Program-made: the position numbers and the translations under genes
Notes under the pieces: model-generated
Seen by the model: the letters and a program-made list of their open reading frames with translations, nothing else
The model's database searches: none
Told to the model about the DNA's origin: nothing
NCBI GenBank assembly: GCA_034231615.1
Contig: CM067317.1
Span: forward strand, 13,495,316 to 13,559,315
Direction: 5' to 3'
Source: Meghimatium bilineatum
Lineage: Eukaryota > Mollusca > Gastropoda > Stylommatophora > Philomycidae
DNA length: 64,000 nucleotides
Part shown: positions 1-10,763 of the stretch, in pieces
Layout: each line of letters begins with the position of its first letter
Numbering within the stretch: position 1 is the first letter of the stretch

Positions 1-539
1 GTAAATTGTTGAAAATTTTATTACTGGTAAGAATAATAATAATTGGTAAAACAGAAGAATAATTAGGAGATTAATTTGAAAGGTAAAATTTTGTTAAATT
101 AAATATATTGCAACTGACTTAATTTATAATGTGTTTATGGTGTTTCTTTACAGTTTTCTGATATTTTACCATAGGGTAGTTAGTTTTTTTTCAATAAACA
201 ATCTGATTAATATATGTACAAAATGTTAACTTTTATGTACATTTTTCTCAATGAGGTTAGAAACTATAAACACAAATCTACTTTTTCACAGTTTCATTAT
301 ATACAAACTTTTCTGATTGATGGATGATCAATGGAAATCAAAACAGTAGTTATTGGTCCTATGATATTTTCTTTACATTGCTGCTATATCGATGATTGTT
401 CCAGAAAAAGATAAAATGACCATGTTTATAGTGGTAATTTATCTCCAATGATAAACACATACAACAAATTGAAGTGTAATTTACCTATGTTCAGATTATG
501 AATCTAAAGGTAGGATTTATGAGTTATGAATCATAGCAC

Positions 540-776
540 AGTTAATCAACGTTAATCTGCTAACCAGTAGTTAGGAAACTCCTAACTAGTGTCACCTTCA
601 GCACTTAGTAAAGTGATGGTGACATTCCTCAACCTTCCCTGAGCACAAGTCCTGGTGTCTATTTCCTAGTCGAGAGTCTACCACGAGAGTTACATTTATT
701 TGTAAACCATGGATGATGAGTGAACCCAGATCACCTAGCTAGCAGAAGAGGGACACTACACCACTGTGGCTCTCAA
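540..776 (-). repeat. tRNA-derived SINE (minus strand)
   Basis: On the minus strand the element begins with a tRNA-like head: GCCACAGTGGTGTAGTG resembles a Pol III A box and TGGGTTCACTC a B box, about 35 bases apart. A non-tRNA body follows toward base 540. The head is not a full cloverleaf, so I call it a SINE, not a tRNA gene. It lies in the large intron of the TGR-like gene. The 3' boundary is uncertain. Confidence 0.5.
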
Positions 777-904
777 AAATTGTAATCTTATTTCAATCAC
801 CCATTAAAAAAGCTCTTGAAATACAATGCTGAAATAACCAGCAATAACCTGGAGAATTGAGAAAACTAGAAGCATATTACAACATTGCAAACACCTCACC
901 CACA

Positions 905-1700
905 TATACTGCAAAACTTACAATTTTAGGTATTGGGAGCAGAACTATGGAATTCTGTTATCAAGGCAAAAAGACTTGATCACCTAGACACCCAATACCC
1001 CAGCTCATAGTGGATTTATGTCTTCACAGATGAATCATCAGAGAATGCAATAAAGATAGGAGACGCTGGGATATACTATACAGACTAACCAACCACCACC
1101 TCCCCCAAAATAACTCAATTGCTACTGGCAAATTATCACCAAACTACAGGGCAAAGCTGCAAGTAATCTTAGAAACATCAAAGACTGAGGGAATAAAGAC
1201 TCAAAGTAGCAAACAGTCTTCTCCAGATCATCCAAAATGAGCCTCAAGATCTTACAAAAACAAATGTAGAACTTTAAAGAATATCACTGACTCAAGCAAA
1301 ATCGCTCATCACAAAAAAATACAAACATACATGGTATCAAAGAACAGGCAGGAACTTTTCACAAGACCTCTTCCAAAGGCTGAGCAGATCAAACTACAAT
1401 TTTTAGGCTTCTCATAGGATATTGTATGTAGACTACAAGCGCATCTCCACAAAATAAAGGTTGTTCAAACTGGCCAATGTCCATGTTATTAGGGTCCCCA
1501 GAACATATTTTGCAGACATGTCCACTTTTTTTGTCACTTTGAGGACTAAAACCTGGTCCCAGGAGACAGAATTGGAAGTGAAGCTATGAGGCAACTGTGA
1601 GGATCTTCCTGCTGGCAAGTGAATTCATAGAGGTAGTCCTCCTGCCTGTATAGACCTCTGAGCATAGGACACTGACCGCAAAAGAAGAATCTTAATTTAA
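905..1700 (+). mobile_element. LINE fragment: RNase H domain and C-terminus, decayed
   Basis: Translating all three plus frames piecewise gives a broken RNase H domain (VFTDESSENA near 1020, resembling the YTDGS core; GDAGIYY near 1060) and then a C-terminal block (LSRSNYNF near 1380, HILQTCPLF near 1500). Such blocks follow RNase H in I/Jockey-group non-LTR retrotransposons. The frame changes several times and stops are frequent, so this is a dead 5'-truncated copy. Its strand is opposite to the host intron. The clade is inferred from domain order only. Confidence 0.6.
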
Positions 1701-2380
1701 TCAAACATTTCAGCAAACAATTATTTAATGAAATCAAACGTAACATTGTAAAAAGCAATTTTTCCTAGTTTGATGTAACATTAAAGTATATAGAACCAAA
1801 AAGAAAATAATGAAGATAACCTAAAAGCACTTTGTGCATGGCAATAAAAAAACATTGTCGGAATCAATTTAGAACACTTACTAGCTCAATTCAGCAGAAA
1901 AATGCTGTAATATAAGAATAAATAATTGATAAATTATATTATGTTAAAGATAGTCATGTAAGTATTAAACAGTTTAATTAAATTCTCAAAGAAGTAGAGG
2001 AATTACTTCATTATACTGGGATATTCCCCACATGTACTCTACCTCATCTCAGCAGAGCAGAACTACGTACTAAATTTTGCCTCAACAGTTTCAACATAAA
2101 ATTCTATAACTAACTTTCCCAAAAAATAATGTTTATATCACCAGCACCATAAACAGTTTTTAGTAATAAGGAACTTGAAAATAAATGGAAAAAAGTGTGA
2201 TTCTAAAGCATAAGTACTGTTTATAAAAGAAAAAAGATCAATAATTTTAGAAAACTCACAGTAAAAATATACATAAAATTTATAAAAGAGAAATAAATAG
2301 TTGTATAAAACAAAACAAAAAACATATCAAAAAGATATACAAGAAAAAGTTACGTTATAGAAAACTCAGGAAAAACATAC
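1701..2380. other. AT-rich intron sequence, nothing recognised
   Basis: No coding-like frame, tandem array or dispersed repeat was recognised. It lies downstream of the 2381-2441 exon, inside the next intron of the TGR-like gene. The next exon, which would complete the glutaredoxin domain, was looked for on the minus strand from 2380 down to 1 and not found, so it probably lies outside the window. Confidence 0.5.
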
Positions 2381-2441
2381 CAATTTTATCCAATTCTATT
2401 GTTTCAAACTTGACACTAAGACTTTTCAGTAAATCTTTAGC
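2381..2441 (-). CDS. Exon 3 of thioredoxin-glutathione reductase-like gene
   Basis: On the minus strand a 61-nt exon is bounded by a pyrimidine-rich acceptor (TTTATTTCAG, AG at 2443-2442) and a donor GTATGT at 2380. It encodes 20 residues plus one base, starting AKDLLKSLSVKFETIELD. This continues a glutaredoxin fold right after the CPFS helix: the conserved pattern is xKxLLxxLxVxFxxxELD. The preceding exon at 29564-29857 ends in phase 0 and this one starts in phase 0, giving CPFSIK-AKDLLK across the junction. In vertebrate TXNRD3 the equivalent stretch follows its CxxS site in the same way. The exon ends in phase 1 after KI, where the family has an Asp (GAN) codon that could be completed by the next exon. 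The intervening intron is about 27 kb. The exon is short, but the phase match, both splice sites and the family match agree. Confidence 0.8.
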
Positions 2442-2566
2442 CTGAAATAAAAAAAGAAATGGTTGAACAGTTATGAATAAATGTGGCAATGAACACTTTT
2501 AACATAGAAGTCAAATAAATATATTAAAACATAGGCAAACACTTATTCATTACAATGCACATTTTT

Positions 2567-2836
2567 GAGCCGCGTTAGCGCAGTGGTTAGCGCACTGGCT
2601 TCGCATATGAGTGGTCCTGGGTTCATTCCCCAGTTGAGATGAAAATGTTTTCAGATCCCAACGGCTCCCAGGTCGACCCAGCCTTAAATGGGTACCGGAT
2701 TAATCCGGGAAGTAAAGACTGCGAGGGAGAGGAGATGGCTACCGCCCTCATTTGCAGAGCCTGTGAAATGTGAGATCGCTAACATCTCACACCCCTATGG
2801 CATTAATAAATGCTATGGGTTACTTTACTTACTTAC
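2567..2836 (+). repeat. tRNA-derived SINE, apparently full length
   Basis: The head GCCGCGTTAGCGCAGTGG carries an A box and GGGTTCATTCC a B box, at normal tRNA spacing. A body with ACGGCTCCCAGGTCGACCC and CCGGATTAATCCGGGAAG follows, with a tail near ATTAATAAATGCTATGGGTT. A 5'-truncated second copy of the body is at 53375-53547, which proves dispersal. The tRNA-like part is fused to the body and has no proper acceptor stem, so it is not a functional tRNA. Confidence 0.8.
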
Positions 2837-3002
2837 ATATTAAACAGGCTGCAAAATTAAACATTTCTTTGTACTTGTCCTAACTACAAAAATAGTGAAT
2901 GTTATGAATCAAGATTGTGTTACAGATATGAAAAACAGGAAACACTGAACAAGGCATTTCTATACCTCCTGAAAGTGCATATTGCAAACTATCTTCTATA
3001 GT

Positions 3003-3545
3003 TAACAACTAAGATAAAGTATTAGTATCACTGATTACTAATATAACTAATAAATAGCATAAATAATGTCAAAGAGAAATAAAAAACAAAGGAACAAGGA
3101 CTTTTTCCACATTACAGTCCAATAGAGACCTTTACCAAGAAACAACAACGAACTAGAAATAAACATAAAATTGTAGATGAAGTGTGATATAATAATAAAC
3201 CTATACTAAACAAAAATGGGCAACAATAATAAGTATAGAACAAAAACAATGTCAGGTAGTAAGTAAAATTGTATGTAGGTAATGACAAAGTAAGAAGTGA
3301 TGACAACTAAGATAAAGTATTATTGTCAGTGATAACCAATACAACTAATTATTATTATATCACACTTCATCTACAGTTTTGTGTGTTTATTTCTAGTTTA
3401 TTGTTTCTTGATAAAGGCCCATATTTCTACGTGGAAAAAGGAAAAGTTCTGTGGTTTTTTTTAGTTATTTTTCATTGAAATTATGTTTTGCTATTAGTTA
3501 TATATTAATAATCAGTGACAATAATACATTATCGTAGTTGTTATC
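3003..3545. repeat. Foldback element with long imperfect inverted arms
   Basis: The stretch 3003-3166 is largely the reverse complement of 3345-3545 (for example GTAGATGAAGTGTGATAT at about 3172 against ATATCACACTTCATCTAC near 3358). The right arm contains TTCTTGATAAAGGCCC followed by CTACGTGGAAA. This signature recurs at other loci here and sits just downstream of the Penelope-like ORF at 42.3 kb. The centre holds a partial third copy of the arm end. It is probably an inverted pair of Penelope-like terminal sequences. Confidence 0.6.
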
Positions 3546-3639
3546 ATTTCTTATTTGTGTTACTGATGCACTCTCCACCGTATCAGATATCCTCTGGCAG
3601 TTTGCTTATTATTTATACTTGTATCGCTAATAACGGCAC

Positions 3640-3815
3640 CAGTATGTCAGAGGTCCAAAAGGAAAGTAAAGAATAGCAATGTTGTGATCCGCCTTTCACG
3701 TCATAAGGAGACTAAGGAGGTTTGGGGGTGTAATTGGCTGTCCCACCACAAGTGACCCAAATATTGTTGTAAACCATGACACAATGCATTCCATCTCCCC
3801 AATAAGCTTGACAGT
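3640..3815 (+). repeat. S1-family dispersed repeat, internally deleted
   Basis: It matches the most abundant short repeat of the window (called S1 here): GTAAAGAATAGCAA, CGTCATAAGGAGACTAAGG, GGCTGTCCCA, GTAAACCATGACACAATGC. The block with GGATGTGTCAGGCC is missing. Fuller copies are at 16006, 39018 and 60508. Confidence 0.65.
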
Positions 3816-5090
3816 AACACCTACTCAAATATTATAATACTAATAATGAAACTATTATATCAACCTTCACCGCGCCTATATTAACACCGGTTGATTAAAA
3901 ACAGAATGGCGACTAGCGCCGTTGGCGACATACTCCATCCAATGAGATATATTGTTATAATAGACGCCCCACAGCCTGATTGGTTACTCGGGAAACATGC
4001 GCAATTGAAGCCGGGTTCATTCCTACGTCTGACATAATCATTGTAAAAATGGCTAGCCAGAAGATACACGTTTTATAGCAATTAATCTGGCCACATCTGC
4101 ACACCGGTACGATGCCATGATGGTGGATCAGTTTTATAGACCTTTCTTTCATCGTATTTTGAATAAAATAACATTTAATAGTGGTTTGAATCATGAATTA
4201 TTGAGTTATTTAGTTTCGCAGCAGTGAATATACAGAATGCCGTGTTGGTTTAGGGACTTGTAGACGTTTGATATCGAATATGTTGAAGTGTCACCAAAAA
4301 TGACTCTAGGCCTAAGCTCAAAGAACGATTTTACTGCAAATGTACATGTTTTATACAGTTACCCCAGCAATATTTTGATAATTTCGCAATAAAAGAACAT
4401 AAATACAACAGATCTGCATGTGATTTAGTGTAGAGTGTTGCCATGCAATTCGATAAGCAAGTAAGCTATTTTTTTACTAATTTTTTTTCTCTTTGTTATA
4501 AAATATATGTTTTTGGTGAAAAATGTCTTTACCACTTTTTCATACGTCTGGTATCACACACACACGTACATAAATTACACCAATATATGCAGAATTCAAT
4601 TCTTTATTTATATGTGCAAATATTATTTAAATATCTTTAACAACCAAATAATTATCACATTTTCAAAACAGTCATCATCAATAGCGCAAATTCTCAAAAA
4701 AGAATCCGGTGGCAGGAAGACGTTTTGTATTTTTTAATCCGGCTTGCTAAAGGTTAAATGAAAATACTATTTAACCATATCCCCCTTACAGTCACCGGGC
4801 GTCGCTCCTACTGGTAGCAAACTACAGTTGCCGCCAGGCGCTATTTTTACTTGTTTCGTTGCAATAGATATTACATTTTTAGTTTGCGCTGGGCTAAATA
4901 ACTGGCAGACCTTTGCATAGGTCACAGTTCACACGTTCCTTGTGTATTTGCATCATGGAAATATTATGTTCAACCGATTTTTGACAAATTTTTCAAAATC
5001 TGTGAAGTTTTGAACAATTTTATCACATTGAAGGATATTGTTTGTATGTACACTGATGATGACAACCGTAGTTATGATGGAAATGTGTGC
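3816..5090. other. Intron sequence, no gene recognised
   Basis: AT-rich with a locally GC-richer patch at about 3880-4130. Short open frames exist on both strands but none has splice-bounded coding character or a recognised motif. Nothing else is supported. Confidence 0.4.
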
Positions 5091-5094
5091 CTCT

Positions 5095-5330
5095 GTGGTG
5101 GTAATTTTTTTTACTGTTTTCATTGTTTTTTACTGTTTTCATTGTGTTTTCATTGTTTACAACTGTTTTGTATATTCTCTTGAGGAAGACCTAACGGTTC
5201 AGAATGTTCAAAATGTCTTGTGTATTGTCATTTGTATGTTTTCGTGTTTACATCTCATAACCCCTGAGGGATAGTCCATATTGTTGAAGTGAAACTTTGA
5301 AAAAACTGTGTTATTGTTATGTTTCACACA
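5095..5330 (+). mobile_element. Penelope-like element 3'-terminal relic
   Basis: CTTGAGGAAGACC followed by GTTCAGAATGTTCAAAATG and then GTCTTGTGTATTGTCATTTG closely parallels the sequence just 3' of the Penelope-like ORF at 43541-43600 (CTTGAAAAAGGCC ... TGTCCTGTGTATTGTCATTTG). No coding part is present, so this is a short 5'-truncated copy. Confidence 0.6.
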
Positions 5331-6998
5331 ATTAACTTATATTAACTTTAATATTACAATAATTTACATTGAGACAAATCAAACATAGGTTCAGAATTGT
5401 TATATTTCCAACATCATTGTTGCAGTCAATATTTACATAGTTCATTTTAGTATCATTGCCATATCAGGAGTATTAAGTATTATTTTATTATATGAATCTA
5501 GTGTGCTGCTGCTCTATACCCCTGAGTAGAGTGGCACACTGTGACTGTTAGTGGTACGGTGATGTAATCGTAAACACAACTTAGGGGCCTAATGAATTCT
5601 AATTTTCTATCAACAAATAAATAATAATATAAATATAATATTGTCATGAAGTAGAGTAAGTACTTTCAGGTTATCTTCATTATATTTTTTGGTTCAATAG
5701 TCTTTAATGTTACATCAAACTAGGGAAAAAAACCGCTTTTTATAAATATACACAAAACAATATCAAATTCAAATATTATAATAAAAATATAGGCCTATAA
5801 TTTATAAAATAGAATAGACCTTGTCAAATACTAAAATAGCCTACTTTCAGTTATTTAAAAAACAGTCAATTGTGGCACAAAATCTGTCAAGTATGGCATG
5901 AGACAACTAAGATACTATTGCTGCACTATTAACAACTATGTTGCAAAAAACAGTTTTATTGTTTTAAAATAAAAATATTGTCCTAGGTCCTACCATAAAT
6001 AAATGATAAAGTTTACCATAACTAATAGCTAATTACCTTACTTTACTATAACTAGGTACTTGGACATCTGTGATAAGGTGTTTGGAAAATTTTGATTACG
6101 CTATAAATTTCTTATGGTAGGGTTTCATTTAGTGATGGCATCGTATGTCATGTTTGAAACTAGATTTATTAAGTTCTGTAACCAATTTCCTTTTTATGTA
6201 TGTAACTTTTAAAAAGGTAAAACAATGCTCAAACCAGCAGTTAATTTTTTGGCTGAAGTAAATTATAGTTCTCCGCTGTGACCTTTGCTCTAGTGTCGAG
6301 GTGTACCTGACCTTTGTTGTGTGATTTGGCAAGCTTACGGGTAAGTACTTAGAGTAAGGTTAGGATTAGAAATAATATTTATAATGTGTGCGCGCACCTC
6401 GCTCCGTGTATAGCGGGAAGAAATACTGATCGCTCACCACAAGTAATAGGAAATTGTAAAAAATGCGTAAATTGGAAAACAAACAGATTATGCATAAGTT
6501 CGTCTGTGTCTAGATTTGAACTCAAGTGATTGTCGGATGTGACGTCACGGCAGCCATTATTTTGATTGGTGTTACATGGGAATCCATGACGTTGGATAGT
6601 TGAAATTATCAACAGTGTGCTATTTAGAGCACAGCAGAGAACTATTCTTTACTTTCACCAATGTTTTAAAACATCAACATTTGTTTAAATTAGAAAATCC
6701 CAGAAATCACCTGTGATCAACATAAGTGTCATGTCTCCGCAAACACAAAATTTTATAGTTTGTGTATTATTGTATTAATGAAAATAAAGATAATTTAGAA
6801 ATGATCAGCTTGGCTACATTTTGTAGTCACAAGTTTTATTTATATTTTCCTATATACATAGTCATATGTTCCATATTTTGATGTCAAATTCATTAGGAAA
6901 AAAATATTAATATTTTTCAGGACTGACGTATAGAATAACCAAATGGTCAGAGGGTGTCCGACAAAGTGGATGGTGCCGCAGTAACCTAATGAACAAAT
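5331..6998. other. Intron sequence, no gene recognised
   Basis: AT-rich. Minus-strand open frames at 6129-6332 and 6379-6612 have no recognisable motif and no supporting splice context. The segment 5640-5760 shares the phrase ATCTTCATTAT...GGTTC...AATGTTACATCAAACTAGG with an inverted copy near 1765-1830, an unclassified dispersed repeat. Confidence 0.4.
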
Positions 6999-7358
6999 AG
7001 TAATGCAAAATGAGGTAAACAGGTTACTAAAACACTTACCTAGCCTATTAATAAAAATATATTTTAAAAGTATATATATAAAAACATACAATAAAACTAA
7101 ACAGGACAATGCTCCACGTATCGGCTCAAATTGAACCTTTTTCAAGAGACAAACAACAGAAAACGACAAAATAAAAAACAAAATAGATGTCGTTTTCTGT
7201 TGTTTGTCTCTTGAAAAAGGTTCAATTTGAGCCGATACGTGGAGAATTGTCCTGTTTAGTTTTATTGTATGTTTTTTTATATATACTTTTAAAATATATT
7301 TTTATTAATAGGCTAGGTAAGTGTTTTAGTAACCTGTTTACCTCATTTTGCGTTACTG
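6999..7358. repeat. Near-perfect 360-bp palindrome
   Basis: The left arm 6999-7168 and right arm 7188-7358 are reverse complements with only a few mismatches, separated by about 19 bases. Each arm carries the CTTGAAAAAGG ... ATACGTGGAG signature shared with Penelope-like 3' ends here. The high arm identity suggests recent formation or continuing arm-to-arm conversion. Confidence 0.85.
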
Positions 7359-7878
7359 ACGTATAGACTTGGTTGAGGTATCGTAGTATTGAAATTTTTT
7401 GAAATTTTGGTCCAAGTTCAATAATTAATAAAACCAGCTAGTCAAGTTAGGACTACCCGTCAATCCGTCATTTCTATAATTAACGTACCTTTCTCAAACA
7501 CAAAGCTGATAAATTAAAATTTAATGATGTCCTCTGATAACAAATAGATTGTAAATTCTTGGACAAATATTGTACTCTGCGGAAAATGCCACTGCTGGAC
7601 ATAGACATACTCTTCTGAACAACCTTGGGAACGATAAAAATAGGGAACGATAATAGGTAACTTTATAGCATGAAACACTGTTTATCCCGGAAGTAGTTAG
7701 AATAACAATAATAGTGCGAATAACAGTGATTTTGCACTTTTTTTTAAAAATTGTGTATTGGTTTAATGTATGTATTATGATTGAACCATATATGACTGAC
7801 TTTTAACGTGTATAGCACTCTGCAAAAACCTCTCAACAGAAAGTAAAAAAAACAACATTGGTAGCGTATCCTATTGAG
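7359..7878. other. Intron sequence, no gene recognised
   Basis: No coding, tandem or dispersed element recognised. ACTGACGTATAGA occurs at 6932 and again at about 7356, on either side of the palindrome. This could be a remnant target duplication, but it is not adjacent to the left arm. Confidence 0.4.
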
Positions 7879-7933
7879 CCTTATTTTTAGTTCTGCAGCG
7901 ATGGTAAATGTAAAGCAGAACTAAAAATAAGGC
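7879..7933. repeat. Perfect 19-bp foldback at the LINE 5' junction
   Basis: GCCTTATTTTTAGTTCTGC at 7879-7897 is the exact reverse complement of GCAGAACTAAAAATAAGGC at 7915-7933, with 17 bases between. The right arm is in-frame LINE coding sequence; the left arm straddles the truncated 5' end. Confidence 0.85.
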
Positions 7934-8480
7934 TGGAGATGGCTTTAGCCTCCTTGTCAAGGCTAACTGTGATTTGGAAAAGCAACATCAGTGTTGGAGT
8001 GAAAATCAAACTGTATAAGTCGCTGGTGCTTTCTGTTGTGTTGTATGGTTGTGAGAGTTGGACACTCACTGCGGACATGGAGAGAAGATTACAGGCTTTC
8101 GAGTACAAATGCTACAGAAGAATTCTACGAATTTCCTGTAGGGAACATAAGACCAATGTGTACGTAAGAAATAAAGTAGAGATGTGTGCAGGTGTCCAGG
8201 AGCCAATTCTTTCAATAGTGAAACGACGAAAACTAACATGGTTCGGACATGTATGCAGGCACGATTCCTTGTCAAAAACAATACTGCAGGGAACTGTCGA
8301 GGGTGGAAGAAGCAGAGGAGGACAAATAAAGACATGGACAGACAACATCAAGGAATGGACAGGGCAAGATATTTCCACACTCATCCGCATCGCTGAGGAT
8401 AGAATTCGCTGGAGGACTCTATGTGCTGAAGCATCCAATGTGGTACCCCTACGACCCTGAAGGGTTATGGGTTTATTTAT
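7888..8480 (+). mobile_element. LINE 3' fragment: RT C-terminal region (PLRP family)
   Basis: An uninterrupted reading frame runs from 7891 to the TGA at 8458-8460. It encodes the C-terminal part of a non-LTR retrotransposon reverse transcriptase: a thumb-like block with LYGCESWTL, then ERRLQAFEYKCYRRILRIS, LTWFGHVCRHDSLSKTILQG and a basic GGRSRGGQ segment, ending VVPLRP. No RT catalytic motif is present, so the copy is 5'-truncated. The stop codon lies in the loop of a small hairpin (ACCC-TGAA-GGGT, 8454-8465), and an ATT-rich tail follows. Of at least seven relatives in the window this is the best preserved. It lies within the large intron, on the opposite strand to the host gene. Confidence 0.85.
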
Positions 8481-9376
8481 TGATTTTGATCCTATTCAGG
8501 ACGTAGCCATCAACCCAATATTTTTTGGCTGTAGTGATTTTCTAGGCAATATAATCATAATACTGTGTGAAACGTAACAACAACAGTATTTGAACTACTG
8601 TAGTTGTTCTTTCTTCTTCTGTAAGCTGTATACGCATTATCCTCTCTGAGATGTATTCTATATCTGTAATGTATTTTGCCGTGTTGAGAAATTATAATAA
8701 AAATGATAAGAACGAAAGGATTGACGCTTCGATTCAAGATCTGCGTCAGAACATAATGTAATATGAAAAAGAGACCAGAATAATATGAAAACGATGTTTA
8801 AAATATATGTAGTCCGTGAAACCGCCAAGTAAAGGACGGATAGATTATGACGTAGCACACAAAATAAGGTTACAAACACTGACTCATGACTATATCATAC
8901 ATCGGAAATACTGTATTGGCCTAATTAATTAAATCAGCTAATGCTCAATCTAAATGTGTTAAATAAAGATAGTGTAAATACTCCAAGGGTCACGAGACGT
9001 TTTCAGAACTGTCAGTTTAATCAGTTCAGAGATAGTCGTCAGAACATGTTACATTACTGTCCCCTGCTAGCAGTTACATCGGGAATGCAAGTGTTTCAGC
9101 TATTTGGTTATGCCGCACAAATGTTTACTGTTATACTGTATTAGTTAGTCTGAAGACTGGTCTTGAAGTCGTCTGATTGTGTCATGTCACTGTCGCTTGT
9201 TTTCCGTACATTTCAGAATGCAAGGTATCTCTGATTCTTCATGCTTGCGTGGCAACGTTATAACATCGACGTTTGAAGTGTATTTCTATGTCTTATAATA
9301 TGTTTGTTTTGACGAAGACGGCCAATACACTCACTAGAGAGTGCAGGGAACGTGGATATGAGCATGTAAGATGAGG
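8481..9376. other. Intron sequence, no gene recognised
   Basis: No recognisable domain or repeat. The short open frames (for example 8941-9144 plus) lack any motif. Confidence 0.4.
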
Positions 9377-10100
9377 TCAAGCAACAATCCTGTGTTGGTT
9401 GTAGCTCAGCAACAATCATGTGTTGGTTGTAGCTCAGCAACAATCATGTGTTGGTTGTAGTACATCAACAATCCTGTGTTGGTTGTAGCTCAGCAACAAT
9501 CATGTGTTGGTTGTAGTTCAGCAACAATCCTGTGTTGGTTGTAGTACATCAACAATCATGTGTTGGTTGTAGTTCAGCAACAATCACGTGTTGGTTGTAG
9601 TACTTCAACAATCCTGTGTTGGGTGTAGTTCAGCAACAATCCTGTGTTGGTTGTAGTTCAGCAACAATCCTGTGTTGGTTGTAGTACATCAACATTACTG
9701 TGTTGGTTGTAGTTCAGCAACAATCCTGTGTTGGTTGTAGTTCAGCAACAATCCTGTGTTGGTTGTAGTACATCAACATTACTGTGTTGGTTGTAGTTCA
9801 GCAACAATCCTGTGTTGGTTGTAGTTCAGCAACAATCCTGTGTTGGTTGTAGTACATCAACATTACTGTGTTGGTTGTAGTACATCAACATTACTGTGTT
9901 GGTTGTAGTTCAGCAACAATCCTGTGTTGGTTGTAGTACATCAACATTACTGTGTTGGTTGTAGTTCAGCAACAATCCTGTGTTGGTTGTAGTACATCAA
10001 CAATCCTGTGTTGGTTGTAGTACATCAACAATCCTGTGTTGGTTGTAGTACATCAACAATCCTGTGTTGGTTGTAGTACATCAACATTACTGTGTTGGTT
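9377..10100 (+). repeat. 28-bp minisatellite, about 26 copies
   Basis: Two unit types, both 28 bp and both ending GTGTTGGTTGTAG, alternate: type A begins TTCAGCAACAATCCT and type B TACATCAACATTACT. From about 9630 the order A-A-B repeats at least three times, an 84-bp higher-order unit. It ends abruptly at 10100. Not a CRISPR: there are no unique spacers and the host is an animal. Confidence 0.95.
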
Positions 10101-10349
10101 GATCACTGACTTGAAACATCCGTGAAGATTTTCTCTTTTGACACTGCAGGTTTTCGTACCATTGTTTCTTCATTTTAAAGACTTCTATTGACACACAACC
10201 TTCAAATTCTCCAAACGAATAGAACATGTAAAAAAATATCAACTTCTCTAATTGTGACTGAACTAGTCAGAAAAAAAAATCAGCCCTTTCATTCTACTCA
10301 ACACCCATATGACCTGGTACAAAGAAGGTGATATGACGTTCGTAGACCT
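10101..10349. other. Intron sequence between an array and a LINE relic
   Basis: Nothing recognised apart from the flanking elements. Confidence 0.4.
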
Positions 10350-10763
10350 GCTAATAGACTCCACCCAATGCCCATATTAAATATCACACGGAATACTAGA
10401 CTAAGCAACCTATACAAATCTCTAACAATACATATTATTTTGTACGTATGTCAGAGTGGAACAAGTACAGTGGAAATAGAGAGAAGAAAACAGGATTTTG
10501 CAAACTATTGCGCAACCATGATACTGAACATAAAACCAACGTATACGTGGAAAACAAAACAAATACTTGTGCAGGTCAATAATAACATCTCATAACAGTG
10601 GTGAAATGCTGCAAACGTGTATGGCGTGTCAAAGTAATGAGGCATGATTCCCTTTTCTAAAATTATCATCCAGGGAACAGCTGATGGTTGAAGAGGAGGG
10701 GGACAAAAGAAATTATGGATTGATAATATGAAATACCGGAAATGATTAAAATTATCCGTACTT
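10350..10763 (+). mobile_element. Decayed LINE fragment, RT C-terminal region
   Basis: The plus-strand frame 10368-10595 contains NLYKSLTIHIILYVCQSGTS and EIERRKQDF, a mutated counterpart of the KLYKSLVLSVVLYGCESWT and ERRLQAFE blocks of the LINE at 7888. Downstream bases (AATGAGGCATGATTCCC, GGGAACAGCTGATGG) match further 3' parts in broken frames. The 39-bp array starts where the LINE similarity ends. Confidence 0.7.

Noticed and set aside
1-2380. Next exon of the TGR-like gene (end of the glutaredoxin domain)
   Set aside because: No minus-strand stretch with splice sites and the expected TVPxxFI...GG pattern was found, so none is annotated.
2567-2640. Functional tRNA gene
   Set aside because: A and B boxes are present but the head runs directly into a repeat body and no closed acceptor stem is visible. 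It is a SINE head, as are 24323 and 60231.
8066-8438. Two minus-strand frames of 89 and 108 codons
   Set aside because: They are antisense shadows of the open LINE frame at 7891-8460; the same shadow recurs at 34744-35097.
9377-10100. CRISPR-like regular spacing
   Set aside because: Units are continuous tandem repeats without unique spacers, and the sequence is animal nuclear DNA.
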